Source of the DNA: VAYN01 sp963702075
GTDB lineage: Bacteria; Actinomycetota; Thermoleophilia; Solirubrobacterales; 70-9
NCBI GenBank assembly: GCA_963702075.1
Contig: OY969703.1
Location: 1,302,001 to 1,366,000 of the forward strand
DNA: 64,000 bases
Direction: 5' to 3'
Shown: piece by piece, positions 55,998 through 62,971 of the stretch
Position numbering within the stretch: position 1 is the first letter of the stretch
Layout of the letters: each line of letters starts with the position of its first letter
Translations under genes and position numbers: made by a program
Notes under the pieces: generated by a model
Told to the model about the DNA's origin: nothing
Databases searched by the model: none
Seen by the model: only the letters and a program-made list of their open reading frames with translations

Positions 55998-57458
55998 ATG
56001 ATGCGGCGTCCGATCGACACTTCCTGCTCGCGAACGGCGGCGGTCGCTGTGCTCTGCTTCGCGGCGCTCGTCGTTGCCAGCCTCGGGCCAGGGGCGTCGG
56101 GGGCTGCGGGTTTGGGTAAGCCGCGGGTCTCGCTCCTGCTGCCGGCCGAACTCACCAGCGCAACGCCGGCGACCGCCAAGGGCCGCGTCGTTCCCCCCCG
56201 GCGGGGGCGGGTGCTGCTCCAGCTCTGGGCGGGCGGCCGGTGGCATCCGGTGGCGGCCACAAAGCTGCGCCACGGTCACTTCCAAATCTCCTTTGTCCTC
56301 AACGACCTGACTTCGCCTGCGCGCCGGTTGCGGGCCAGCCTGCTGAAGGGAGGTCGGGTAGTTGCCAGCTCCGTGCCGCTGAGAGTCAAGTTGCGCCGCG
56401 CCGCCCTTGCGCCCGAGCCCCAGCCGCTCGCCGATGCTTCAGCGCCTGCGGTTTCGCCTGCCGAAGTCGCCGAGCCAGCGCCCGCGCCCGGCGATGTCTA
56501 CTGGGGAGCCTGGATCGGTCCTCAGCTGACGGGGACGCCCGCGCCCTGGGACATGAGTGCCGTCTCCACGTTCGAGCAGCTGACCGGAAAGCAGCTTTCA
56601 ATGGTCGAGTTCAGCTCCCCGTTCGCCGACTGCTCGGCGTCCCCGTGCTCCTACTTCGGCTTCCCCGGAAGCTTGTTCAGTGCTATCCGTGGGCACGGCG
56701 CGATCCCGTTCTTCAGCTGGGGCTCGCAGTCGATTCCCGGCAGCCCGGACCAGCCGGATTTCCAGCTCGCCGACATCCTCGCCGGCAGGTACGACGACTA
56801 CATCCGGGAATGGGCCACCCACGCCGCCGAATGGGGTCACCCATTTTTCCTCCGCTTCGACTGGGAGATGAACGGGAGCTGGTTTGCGTGGGGCGAACAC
56901 GCCAACGGCAACCAGCCGGGGGAATTCGGGGCGGCTTGGCGCCATGTGCACGACATCTTCACCTCGGTGGGGGCTACCAACGCGACCTGGGTCTGGTGTC
57001 CCTACGTCAATCAAAGCGACACCTTTGCCTCCCTCTATCCCGGAGACGCCTACGTCGACTGGACCTGCCTCGACGCCTACGACTGGGGCACCAACCCCGC
57101 CGCGCCTCACGGCTGGACGACCTTCAGCGACCTCTACAGCCGGTCCTATGCGGCGATCGCCGAAGCGCTTGCTCCTTCGAAGCCGATGATGATCGGTGAG
57201 ACCGCCGCCAGCGAGTACGGTGGCTCGAAGGCGACGTGGATCGCCGAAATGTTCGAAGAGCTGCCGACCAGCTTCCCGCAGATCCGCGGTCTCCTCTGGT
57301 TCGAGAACGTCGACAGCGGCATGGACTGGCCGCTCGAGAGCTCCGCATCGGCGGCCAGCTCGTTTGCCGGCGGCATCGCCGACAACCGTTACCTCGGCAA
57401 CGCCTTCGGTGAAATCAGCACCAGCCCGATCCCGGCTCCCGCCGCCGCTTCCCCCTAG
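55998..57458 (+). CDS. Secreted GH26-like glycoside hydrolase
   Basis: 486 aa. Signal peptide at 1-37; residues 40-130 form a beta-sandwich; then a Pro/Ala linker and a catalytic (beta/alpha)8 domain from about 165. GH26 features: acid/base Glu in LRFDWEMNGSWFAWG and nucleophile Glu in PMMIGETAASEYGG, both at expected spacing, with WVWCPYVNQ and YVDWTCLDAYDWGTN in between. Family 26 cleaves beta-mannans, beta-1,3-xylan or mixed glucans. Substrate cannot be fixed from sequence. Starts 14 nt after the oxygenase gene; the following yjbQ-like gene starts 9 nt after its stop. Confidence 0.85.
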   Translation: MMRRPIDTSCSRTAAVAVLCFAALVVASLGPGASGAAGLGKPRVSLLLPAELTSATPATAKGRVVPPRRGRVLLQLWAGGRWHPVAATKLRHGHFQISFVLNDLTSPARRLRASLLKGGRVVASSVPLRVKLRRAALAPEPQPLADASAPAVSPAEVAEPAPAPGDVYWGAWIGPQLTGTPAPWDMSAVSTFEQLTGKQLSMVEFSSPFADCSASPCSYFGFPGSLFSAIRGHGAIPFFSWGSQSIPGSPDQPDFQLADILAGRYDDYIREWATHAAEWGHPFFLRFDWEMNGSWFAWGEHANGNQPGEFGAAWRHVHDIFTSVGATNATWVWCPYVNQSDTFASLYPGDAYVDWTCLDAYDWGTNPAAPHGWTTFSDLYSRSYAAIAEALAPSKPMMIGETAASEYGGSKATWIAEMFEELPTSFPQIRGLLWFENVDSGMDWPLESSASAASSFAGGIADNRYLGNAFGEISTSPIPAPAAASP

Positions 57459-57467
57459 GCTGGGCCC

Positions 57468-57893
57468 GTGTGGCTGCAGCGGACGGTTCGGCTTTCCGCG
57501 CGAGCGCGGGGCTTCCACCTCGTCACCGATGAGGTCGGCGAGGCGCTGCCGGAGCTGGGGGAGATCTCGGTCGGCCTGCTCCACCTGCTGATCCAGCACA
57601 CCTCCGCCTCACTGGCGCTGAACGAGAACGCCTCGGCCGCCGTGCGCCGGGACTTCGGGAGCTGGTTCGACCGGGCGGTGCCGGAAGGCGCGTCGTACTG
57701 GACGCACACGCTGGAGGGAGACGATGACATGCCCGCGCATGTCAAGGCAGCGCTGCTCGGCCCCTCGCTGACGTTGCCGGTCCGCGACGGCCGACTGGCG
57801 CTCGGCACCTGGCAGGGCATCTACCTCTGCGAGCACCGCGACCACGGCGGCCCGCGCTCGCTGGTCGCAACCGCCTGGGGCGAGGGCTCCTAA
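57468..57893 (+). CDS. YjbQ/UPF0047-family protein
   Basis: 141 aa; GTG start 9 nt after the glycosidase stop. Family motifs: LIQHTSASLALNENA, THTLEGDDDMPAHVKAALLG and LALGTWQGIYLCEHRDHGGPR, with the conserved His/Asp/Glu set that forms a metal or phosphate pocket. Members show weak thiamin-phosphate synthase activity in vitro, and the true role is unsettled. Probably co-transcribed with the glycosidase by spacing only. Confidence 0.9.
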   Translation: MWLQRTVRLSARARGFHLVTDEVGEALPELGEISVGLLHLLIQHTSASLALNENASAAVRRDFGSWFDRAVPEGASYWTHTLEGDDDMPAHVKAALLGPSLTLPVRDGRLALGTWQGIYLCEHRDHGGPRSLVATAWGEGS

Positions 57894-57972
57894 CAGCGCT
57901 GCCGAGTTTCGGGCCCCTATCTATGGGGGCCTTGAGTTCGGAGAGGGCGGGCTGCGTCATAGGGTGTGCCGT

Positions 57973-58380
57973 ATGGAAGACGCCGTCTCGCGCTACACCG
58001 ACGCTTCCGCTCGGAGCGACATCGACACGTTGATGAGCGCATGTGCTCCCGACGTCGAGCTCGTCTCACCGATCTCCGGGCACATGGTCTTCAAGGGAGA
58101 GGACGACGTCCGCGTCCTCCTCGCCGCCGTCTACGACAGCCTCAAGGGCCTGCGCTGGACGCAGACGCTCGGCGAGGGCAAGGACCGAGTCGCCATCGGC
58201 GAAGCCCGCCTCCTCGGCGTCCGCCTGACCGACGCGATGGTCTTCGAGCTCGCCCCCGACGGCCGCATCCGCCGAATCGGCCCCCATCTGCGCCCCTGGC
58301 TCGCCCTCACTCTCTTCGCCCTCGTCCTCGGCCCGCACGTCGCGCGGCGGCCGGGGATGATCTGGCGCGCGCTGCGCTAG
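57973..58380 (+). CDS. SnoaL/NTF2-like protein with C-terminal membrane helix
   Basis: 135 aa from the ATG at 57973. EDAVSRYTDASARSDIDTLMSACAPDVELVSPIS is the helix-strand start of the SnoaL/NTF2 cone fold; GHMVFKGEDDVRVLLAAVY and TDAMVFELAPDGRIRRIG complete it. Unusually, the C-terminus has a hydrophobic segment (LRPWLALTLFALVLGPHVA) followed by basic residues, so the domain may be membrane-tethered. No catalytic set identified. Ligand binding or polyketide-cyclase-like roles are possible. Confidence 0.75.
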   Translation: MEDAVSRYTDASARSDIDTLMSACAPDVELVSPISGHMVFKGEDDVRVLLAAVYDSLKGLRWTQTLGEGKDRVAIGEARLLGVRLTDAMVFELAPDGRIRRIGPHLRPWLALTLFALVLGPHVARRPGMIWRALR

Positions 58381-58445
58381 AACGCCGCGCGCGAGCAGGT
58401 TCAGCCGGCGGCTCGCTTCCTCCGCGAAGCGGGTAGAGGAAATTC

Positions 58446-59789
58446 GTGGCCGCGACGATCGCCAGCGGAGAGCTGCTGAAGGACCGCTACCGCCTCGAGC
58501 GCACGCTCGGGCGCGGCGGCATGGCCGCGGTCTGGCTCGGGCACGACGAGGTGCTCGACCGGCCGGTTGCGGTGAAGGTGCTCTCGGACACGATCGCCGG
58601 CGATCCGGGCTTCGTCGCCCGCTTCCGGCGCGAGGCGCAGACGGTGGCCTCGCTCTCTCATCCCAACCTGGTCGACGTCTACGACTACTCCGACGAGGGC
58701 GAGCGCCCCTACCTGGTGATGCAGCTCGTCCCCGGCGAGGACCTGGCGACGCGGCTGCAGCGAGGGGAGGGGGTCGACTGCGACAAGCTGGCGCGGGAAC
58801 TGCTGGGGGCGCTCGACCACATCCACTCGGCCGGGGTCCTCCACCGCGACGTCAAGCCGGCCAACATCGTCATCGAACCCGACGGCACGGCGAAGCTGAT
58901 CGACTTCGGGATCGCACTGCCGCGGGACGCAACCGCGCTGACCAGCACCGGCCTGATCCTCGCCACCGAGCGCTACGCGGCGCCGGAGGTGATGGAAGGA
59001 AACCCGGCGACCGAGCGCTCCGACCTCTACTCCGCCGGCGTCGTCCTGCGCTCCTGCCAGGGGCAGTGCTCGCGCGCCCTCGGCGCCCTGATCGAGTGGA
59101 TGACGAGCCGGGACCCGATGGCGCGCCCGGCCTCCGCAAGCCAGGCGCTGGCGCGCCTGGAACGGGCGGAGAGGATCGGCGAGCCGACGCAGGCCTACGA
59201 GCCGACGTTCGTACCGCCGCCTCTCCAACCACCCCCGAACTACTCGAAAACGAGCTCTCACCGCAGCCGCTGGGGCGCGGTCACGGCCCTGCTCGGGACG
59301 GTCGCCGCGCTGATCGTCGCCGCGGTTGTCGTTCTCGGCGGCAACGGTGGCGGCGAAGGGGAGAAGCGGCACCACGCGAAGCAGGCGAAAGCAGCGGCAC
59401 CTCAGCACAGAGCAATCGAAAAGGAACCCCAAGAAGTTGCGTCACCGACCGAACCCGAAGAAACCAGCGAACCCGCAGAAGTGACCACGGCTCCCCCGGA
59501 AGGCAGCTCGGAATCCGGCGCCGCCCTCAACGAACAGGGGTATGCGCTGATCCAGGCGGGCGAATACGAAGCCGCGGTGCCGGTGCTCGAAGAAGCGGTC
59601 GCCTCATATCCCGAAGGCACCGAAGACGTCGGTTACGCCTATGCGCTCTTCAACCTCGGCGACGCGTTGCGTCTCAGCGGCCGTCCCGACGAGGCGATCC
59701 CGATCCTCGAACAGCGGCTCGAAATCCCCAACCAGACCGCGACGGTCGAACGCGAGTTGGAAGCCGCCCGCACCGAAGCCGGCGGCTAG
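58446..59789 (+). CDS. Membrane Ser/Thr protein kinase with extracellular TPR region
   Basis: 447 aa; GTG start. Kinase domain 10-265: glycine loop GRGGMAAVWLG, VAVKVL lysine, catalytic loop HRDVKPANIVI, DFG in IDFGIALP, APE in YAAPEVME. The activation loop (TALTSTGLILATERYAAPE) has Thr/Ser for autophosphorylation. Membrane helix at about 290-312, then a charged Pro/Glu linker and two or so tetratricopeptide repeats (LNEQGYALIQAGEYEAAVPVLEEAV) outside. PknB-like kinase with a TPR sensor instead of PASTA domains. Its helix VIII-IX region (YSAGVVLRSCQGQCSRALGALIEW) looks shortened relative to canonical Hanks kinases. Targets unknown. Confidence 0.88.
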   Translation: MAATIASGELLKDRYRLERTLGRGGMAAVWLGHDEVLDRPVAVKVLSDTIAGDPGFVARFRREAQTVASLSHPNLVDVYDYSDEGERPYLVMQLVPGEDLATRLQRGEGVDCDKLARELLGALDHIHSAGVLHRDVKPANIVIEPDGTAKLIDFGIALPRDATALTSTGLILATERYAAPEVMEGNPATERSDLYSAGVVLRSCQGQCSRALGALIEWMTSRDPMARPASASQALARLERAERIGEPTQAYEPTFVPPPLQPPPNYSKTSSHRSRWGAVTALLGTVAALIVAAVVVLGGNGGGEGEKRHHAKQAKAAAPQHRAIEKEPQEVASPTEPEETSEPAEVTTAPPEGSSESGAALNEQGYALIQAGEYEAAVPVLEEAVASYPEGTEDVGYAYALFNLGDALRLSGRPDEAIPILEQRLEIPNQTATVERELEAARTEAGG

Positions 59790-59814
59790 TCGCGCAGCGC
59801 CCTTTACACCGGTC

Positions 59815-59849
59815 TAAAGGTGGCAAGTGTGTACGTGTGACACGTACCG
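59815..59849. repeat. Left end of the transposon: target duplication plus 27-bp terminal inverted repeat
   Basis: CTAAAGGT (59815-59822) is one copy of the 8-bp target duplication; 59823-59849 is the terminal inverted repeat, starting GGCAAGTGTGTACG and ending ACACGTACC. It is identical, in inverse orientation, to 62920-62946. The inner part GTACGTG-TGA-CACGTAC is itself palindromic. Confidence 0.93.
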
Positions 59850-59937
59850 CCCTGAGCTGTTTCCGCCCTAGCTTCCCTGCCGACAACAAAGAGCGGCCGG
59901 GGCACCGCGTGAACGGCCCCCGGCCTGGCACAGAGAG

Positions 59938-60231
59938 GTGGTGCTCCCCGTGCAGGGAAATCCTAGGCCAGAGGCCAAATCGAACGCTGCTGAGGACCTG
60001 AAAGACGAACGGGCGATCCTCGTCCACGTAGTAGAGACGTTCCCCGAGACCCTGCGGCTCTCGGACCTGACCCGCGAATTGGGCGACCCGGAAAACTTCG
60101 CCGAGCGCGACCGCACCGAACGGGCGGTGAGGGAACTCGTCAAAGCCGGACTCTTGTTCCGCAGCGAAGGGGTGGTGCTGCCTACCCGCACCGCTCTACG
60201 GGCCTACGAGCTGCTTTCAGAGGCGGCGTAG
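59938..60231 (+). CDS. Winged-helix-like small protein (transposon passenger)
   Basis: 97 aa; GTG start at 59938 (GTGs at 59941 and 59950 are alternatives). The segment ERAILVHVVETFPETLRLSDLTRELGD, then ERDRTERAVRELVKAGLLFRSEGVVLPTRTALRAYEL, fits a winged helix: three helices, a recognition helix RTERAVRELVK and a hairpin wing. It is followed immediately by the XRE gene (stop and ATG abut), so the two regulators are co-translated. Probably controls the transposon's own genes; target site unknown. Confidence 0.65.
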   Translation: MVLPVQGNPRPEAKSNAAEDLKDERAILVHVVETFPETLRLSDLTRELGDPENFAERDRTERAVRELVKAGLLFRSEGVVLPTRTALRAYELLSEAA

Positions 60232-60444
60232 ATGGAGGTCGCAAAACAGTTCGGCCGCAACCTGTCCACGGCGCGTAGGGAGGCCGGTATGAGTCAGGAA
60301 GAGGTCGCCTCGTGTGTCTTCACGGATCGCGTCGGCCTGTCCAATCTGGAGACTGGGAAGCGCTGTCCGCGCCTTGACCTCGTGGTGGATCTCGCGGAGG
60401 TGGTCGGGGTGCAGGTCCGAGACCTGCTTTACGGGATCGGGTAG
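60232..60444 (+). CDS. XRE-family HTH regulator (transposon passenger)
   Basis: 70 aa consisting almost only of the HTH: LSTARREAGMSQEEVASCVF, TDRVGLSNLETGKRCPRLDL and VVDLAEVVGVQVRDLLYGIG. It starts directly after the winged-helix gene stop. Single-domain XRE proteins often repress mobile-element genes or pair with a toxin; no toxin-like partner is adjacent. A strong terminator lies 90 nt downstream. Confidence 0.82.
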   Translation: MEVAKQFGRNLSTARREAGMSQEEVASCVFTDRVGLSNLETGKRCPRLDLVVDLAEVVGVQVRDLLYGIG

Positions 60445-60482
60445 CGACCCCCTGCAAGAGGACTAGCAACTCCCTTCGATAC

Positions 60483-60511
60483 TTGAATCGGAAACGAAAT
60501 TCCGGTATCGT
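60483..60511 (+). promoter_or_regulatory. Putative promoter of a small transcript
   Basis: TTGAAT (60483-60488), exactly 17 nt, TATCGT (60506-60511). Good spacing and four of six matches in each hexamer or better. Located just after the XRE gene and 24 nt before the terminator stem, so it would drive an RNA of about 75 nt. Could also be fortuitous. Confidence 0.4.
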
Positions 60512-60517
60512 CGGCTC

Positions 60518-60592
60518 CGCCCTTTGTGGCCGACCCCCGCGCTGATCGCGTTCTCTTCCAAAGCTTCACGATCAGCGCGGGGTTTCTTTTTT
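60518..60592 (+). ncRNA. Candidate small RNA within the transposon
   Basis: About 75 nt between a -10 box and a strong terminator, with no open frame of its own. A 5' part of about 17 nt is followed by a 14-bp stem with a 20-nt pyrimidine-rich loop (TTCTCTTCC), then the U tract. It could be a regulatory RNA or simply the trailer of the XRE operon. No match to a known RNA family was recognised. Confidence 0.3.
60535..60592 (+). terminator. Strong intrinsic terminator
   Basis: Perfect 14-bp stem CCCCGCGCTGATCG (60535-60548) / CGATCAGCGCGGGG (60569-60582), 20-nt loop, followed directly by TTTCTTTTTT. The best terminator in the window; it isolates the two regulator genes from the 272-aa gene. 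Confidence 0.9.
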
Positions 60593-60677
60593 GTCGCCAC
60601 ACCGCGCTCGGCCTAGGCCACTAAAGGGCGGACGACTCGTGCCCTCCTGATACCGGACTTATAGCAGATTAAGCCCC

Positions 60678-60714
60678 GACTTTTTAGCTCCGTAACCCCA
60701 GAAGGCTAAAAGTC
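60678..60714. promoter_or_regulatory. Dyad upstream of the 272-aa passenger gene
   Basis: GACTTTTTAGC (60678-60688) and GCTAAAAGTC (60705-60714) form an inverted repeat with one bulged T. TACCTT (60718-60723) sits 7 nt before the ATG at 60731 and could be a -10 box for a leaderless mRNA. The dyad would then cover the -35 region, as expected for a repressor site; the XRE or winged-helix passenger is a candidate binder. Confidence 0.45.
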
Positions 60715-60730
60715 TGGTACCTTGTAGCCC

Positions 60731-61549
60731 ATGAACGATGTAGAAGTTGGAGGGCAGAAGCGCCCGCGGAGCCCGAGTTACCCGTCGATTCCGCTGGGGA
60801 AAGCCGTCGAGCGGGCCGAAGTTCTCTATAAGAACGAGGGCAAGTATCTGGCCCCGATCGACTCGATCATCGCCCACTGGGGATACACCTCCCGCAGCGG
60901 TCGTGCCCTGCGCCAGTTGGCAGCTCTGAAGAAGTTTGGATTGACGATTGAAGAGGGAAGCCGAGATGATCGTCAGATCAAGCTCAGCCCGCTAGGGCTC
61001 TTTATCGTCATGCCCGACTCGCCCGAGCGCGGGGCCTCGCTGAAGAAGGCGGCTATGGCTCCGGCGATCCACAAAGAGCTTCGCGACAAGTACAGCGACG
61101 GCCTCCCGTCTGACAGCACCGTTCGCTGGTATCTCAAGTCGGAACGCGGCTTCACGGAGAGCGCGGCAAACGAGCTGGTTGCCGAGTATCGCGCGACTAT
61201 GGAGTTCGCCGGCCTGGACGGACCCCAGGAAGAACCGGCCGAGAACGGTGATACCGTCGAGGACGCCGACGATCGAGCTGGGGATACCGAGACGAGTCAA
61301 AGCGACGATATGGCCAACAACGGTTCAACTGCTACCCCGCCCGCCCCGGCAACTCCTCCTCCCCCGGTGGAAACTCTGCCGCTCAACCCTCCTGTTACGC
61401 CCGATCTGCGGGAGATCTCGATCCCGTTGCCCGGGACCACGTGGGTAAAGGTTGTGGGAGCCTTCCCGATCAGCGAGGGTTCGTGGGATCAAATGATGGC
61501 GATGCTCACCGCCATGAAACCCGGCCTCACGCACTCTGACAACGAGTAA
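60731..61549 (+). CDS. Hypothetical protein, main transposon passenger
   Basis: 272 aa. N-terminal 150 residues look globular: PSYPSIPLGKAVERAEVLYKNEG, IDSIIAHWGYTSRSGRALRQ (a winged-helix-like segment), LAALKKFGLTIEEGS and IKLSPLGLFIVMPD. They read like a DNA-binding or effector-recognition domain seen in actinobacterial hypothetical proteins. Next comes an acidic disordered linker (about 165-215, with poly-Pro) and a short C-terminal beta segment (ISIPLPGTTWVKVVGAFPIS) followed by a helix. No catalytic motif, signal or membrane segment. Less GC-rich codon choice than neighbours. Own promoter-like dyad. Function unknown. Confidence 0.7.
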   Translation: MNDVEVGGQKRPRSPSYPSIPLGKAVERAEVLYKNEGKYLAPIDSIIAHWGYTSRSGRALRQLAALKKFGLTIEEGSRDDRQIKLSPLGLFIVMPDSPERGASLKKAAMAPAIHKELRDKYSDGLPSDSTVRWYLKSERGFTESAANELVAEYRATMEFAGLDGPQEEPAENGDTVEDADDRAGDTETSQSDDMANNGSTATPPAPATPPPPVETLPLNPPVTPDLREISIPLPGTTWVKVVGAFPISEGSWDQMMAMLTAMKPGLTHSDNE

Positions 61550-61579
61550 GAAGGGGACCGCGCCGCTATTCTCGGGAGG

Positions 61580-61741
61580 ATGGCTCCCCGCAAACGTCCC
61601 GAGAAGCTGAGGTCGACGCCGCCCCAGGGTGACGTGAAGCAGGACCCGGCCCACGCCGAGGCCGACTTCTTCCGCGACCTGGAGAAGGCGACCTCGAACC
61701 GGGCTAGGAAGAAGCTGGGCTTGCCTTCTGGACGCGGTTGA
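61580..61741 (+). CDS. Small basic peptide (transposon passenger)
   Basis: 53 aa: starts APRKRPEKLRSTPPQGD, then AEADFFRDLEKATSNRARKK and ends LPSGRG. GGGAGG directly precedes the ATG, closer than ideal. Lies 30 nt after the 272-aa gene, likely co-transcribed; its last 38 nt overlap the convergent transposase 3' end. The helical middle (DFFRDLEKATSNRARKKL) looks protein-like rather than random. Possible transposition accessory factor or nucleic-acid-binding peptide; unverified. Confidence 0.5.
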   Translation: MAPRKRPEKLRSTPPQGDVKQDPAHAEADFFRDLEKATSNRARKKLGLPSGRG

Positions 61742-62642
61742 GGATCGCCCAGAACAGCGGCTCCCGGCCGTCGCGCCGGTTGTAGCGGAAGGCGTACTCG
61801 TCCAGATATGCCTGTAGGTAATCGGTGCTGATCGCGTGGTAGACGCCGCGCACGCCGTTCTTGAAGAGGCCGAAGAAGCCCTCCACAGTCTGCGTGTGGG
61901 TCTCGCCCATCGCGTAGACCTTCGCTTTGTGTTTGATCCTACGGTGCCCGCGATACTTGGCGCCGATGGTTTTGTAGGCGTCCCACTCGTCGGTGAACAG
62001 CATCGAAGAGGGGAGCATGTGCTGCTTCATCGCCATGTGTATGGAGCGGCTGCCGCGGTCGGGGATCACCAGGGGCCGGACTCGACCGCCTCGCTCGACC
62101 ATCGCCAGGATCGTCGGCTTGTGGGTTTTGCGGATATTGCTCCGCCCTTTGCGCGTGTCTTCGGCTCGAGGCTTGCCCCCGTACCAGGACTCGTCAACCT
62201 CCACGTCGCCGCATAGCGGCCCCTCGTCGTCGTCGGCCAGTAGCGAGCGGATCTGTTTGAACATCCGATGGGCGGTCTTGTAGGTGACGCCGATTTCGCG
62301 TTCGAGCTGCTTGGCGCTGATCCCGCAGCGCGTCGAAGACATGAGATAGATCGCGTAGAACCAGAGCTGCAAGCTGACGCTGCTCTTGTGGAAGATGGTG
62401 CCGGCGGTGGGGTAGACGTGGTTGCCGCAGAACTGGCAGCTGTAGGCCGAGCGGCCCTTGATCCGGTGGAACTTGCTCGCTTTGTCGCATTTCGAGCACT
62501 CGGTGCCGTCCGGGAAGAAGCGCTCTTTCAGGTACTCCAAGCAGGCGTCGTTGTCCGGGAACCGGTCGATGAACTGCAGATAGGTCATCTGCGATTCGCT
62601 CGAAGGAGCGGGAGCTACTGAGTTGCGATTCCGGGCTGCCAT
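61704..62642 (-). CDS. IS1595-family (ISXO2-like) DDE transposase
   Basis: 312 aa, full length. N-terminal zinc ribbon with C-x2-C pairs in GTECSKCDKASKFHRIKG and YSCQFCGNHVYPTAGT. Next a helical segment SLQLWFYAIYLMSSTRCGISAKQLERE and GVTYKTAHRMFKQIR. Catalytic core: first Asp in CGDVEVDESWYGGK, second in LFTDEWDAYKTIG, third acidic residue in TQTVEGFFGLFKNGVRG, ending DYLQAYLDEYAFRYNRRD. This is the ISXO2/IS1595 layout, and it supports cut-and-paste movement of the flanking inverted-repeat ends. Open from start to stop. Confidence 0.95.
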   Translation of the reverse strand: MAARNRNSVAPAPSSESQMTYLQFIDRFPDNDACLEYLKERFFPDGTECSKCDKASKFHRIKGRSAYSCQFCGNHVYPTAGTIFHKSSVSLQLWFYAIYLMSSTRCGISAKQLEREIGVTYKTAHRMFKQIRSLLADDDEGPLCGDVEVDESWYGGKPRAEDTRKGRSNIRKTHKPTILAMVERGGRVRPLVIPDRGSRSIHMAMKQHMLPSSMLFTDEWDAYKTIGAKYRGHRRIKHKAKVYAMGETHTQTVEGFFGLFKNGVRGVYHAISTDYLQAYLDEYAFRYNRRDGREPLFWAILNRVQKASPASS

Positions 62643-62746
62643 GCCTGGATGATACCAGACACACGTACGAAATGTGCCGTCCCCTCTTTAGGCCAACGCC
62701 CCATCCGCATACATAGAAGGGAGACCCCTCCGTCCCTTAATTGTTG

Positions 62747-62902
62747 ATGCAGAGACCATCCGCGAAAACCAGAGGCCCGACGCCCGAGTTCTGGTACTGG
62801 CTGCAACTGCTCGCGATCTTCGCGGTCGTCCTGCTTCCCGCTTGGCTCCTTATCCCGTTGGGGATCGGAGCCTTCCTTCTCCCCCTATGGCTCGCCCGGT
62901 AG
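62747..62902 (+). CDS. Small membrane peptide (transposon passenger)
   Basis: 51 aa. Short basic head (QRPSAKTRGPTPE) followed by FWYWLQLLAIFAVVLLPAWL and LIPLGIGAFLLPLWLAR, i.e. one long or two short membrane segments. The ATG at 62747 is preceded by a TTG and lies after a purine-rich AGAAGGGAG at about 30 nt. Ends 17 nt inside the right terminal repeat. Such peptides can be toxins, holin-like or transporter accessory proteins; no homolog recognised. Confidence 0.45.
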   Translation: MQRPSAKTRGPTPEFWYWLQLLAIFAVVLLPAWLLIPLGIGAFLLPLWLAR

Positions 62903-62919
62903 CAAGCCAGGGGAAAACT

Positions 62920-62954
62920 GGTACGTGTCACACGTACACACTTGCCCTAAAGGT
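62920..62954. repeat. Right end of the transposon: 27-bp terminal inverted repeat plus target duplication
   Basis: 62920-62946 (GGTACGTGTCACACG...CTTGCC) is the exact reverse complement of 59823-59849; CTAAAGGT (62947-62954) repeats the left flank 59815-59822. Confidence 0.93.
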
Positions 62955-62957
62955 ATG

Positions 62958-62971
62958 CGAACATATGTTCG
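62958..62971. promoter_or_regulatory. LexA/SOS-like box
   Basis: CGAACATATGTTCG, a perfect 14-bp palindrome matching the Gram-positive/actinobacterial SOS consensus CGAAC-N4-GTTCG. It lies 161 nt before the XRE gene at 63133 and 4 nt beyond the transposon's target duplication. Before the insertion, the kinase stop was about 37 nt from this box. DNA-damage control of the XRE gene is inferred. Confidence 0.65.

Larger units (their letters stand above)
59823..62946. mobile_element. IS1595-family transposon with passenger genes, 3124 bp
   Basis: Bounded by perfect 27-bp terminal inverted repeats and perfect 8-bp direct repeats (CTAAAGGT) outside them, which matches the 8-bp duplications known for the IS1595 family. 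It carries one full IS1595/ISXO2-type transposase (61704-62642, minus) and, ahead of it, a winged-helix gene, an XRE gene, a possible small RNA, a 272-aa unknown and a 53-aa peptide, plus a 51-aa membrane peptide behind. No frameshift or truncation is seen and the ends are flawless, so insertion is recent and the element may still be active. It is inserted between the kinase gene and an SOS-like box. Confidence 0.9.

Noticed and set aside
59802..59821. CCTTTA-caccggtc-TAAAGG palindrome next to the transposon as part of its end
   Set aside because: It lies outside the target duplication and has no counterpart at the right end; more likely the kinase-gene trailer or chance.
61547..62690. Similar GGGGAC-containing sequences at 61553 and 62679 (opposite strands) as ends of a smaller, 1.1-kb insertion sequence
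   Set aside because: Only about 13 of 17 positions match and no target duplication is present. The 27-bp perfect repeats with 8-bp duplications further out are far better ends.
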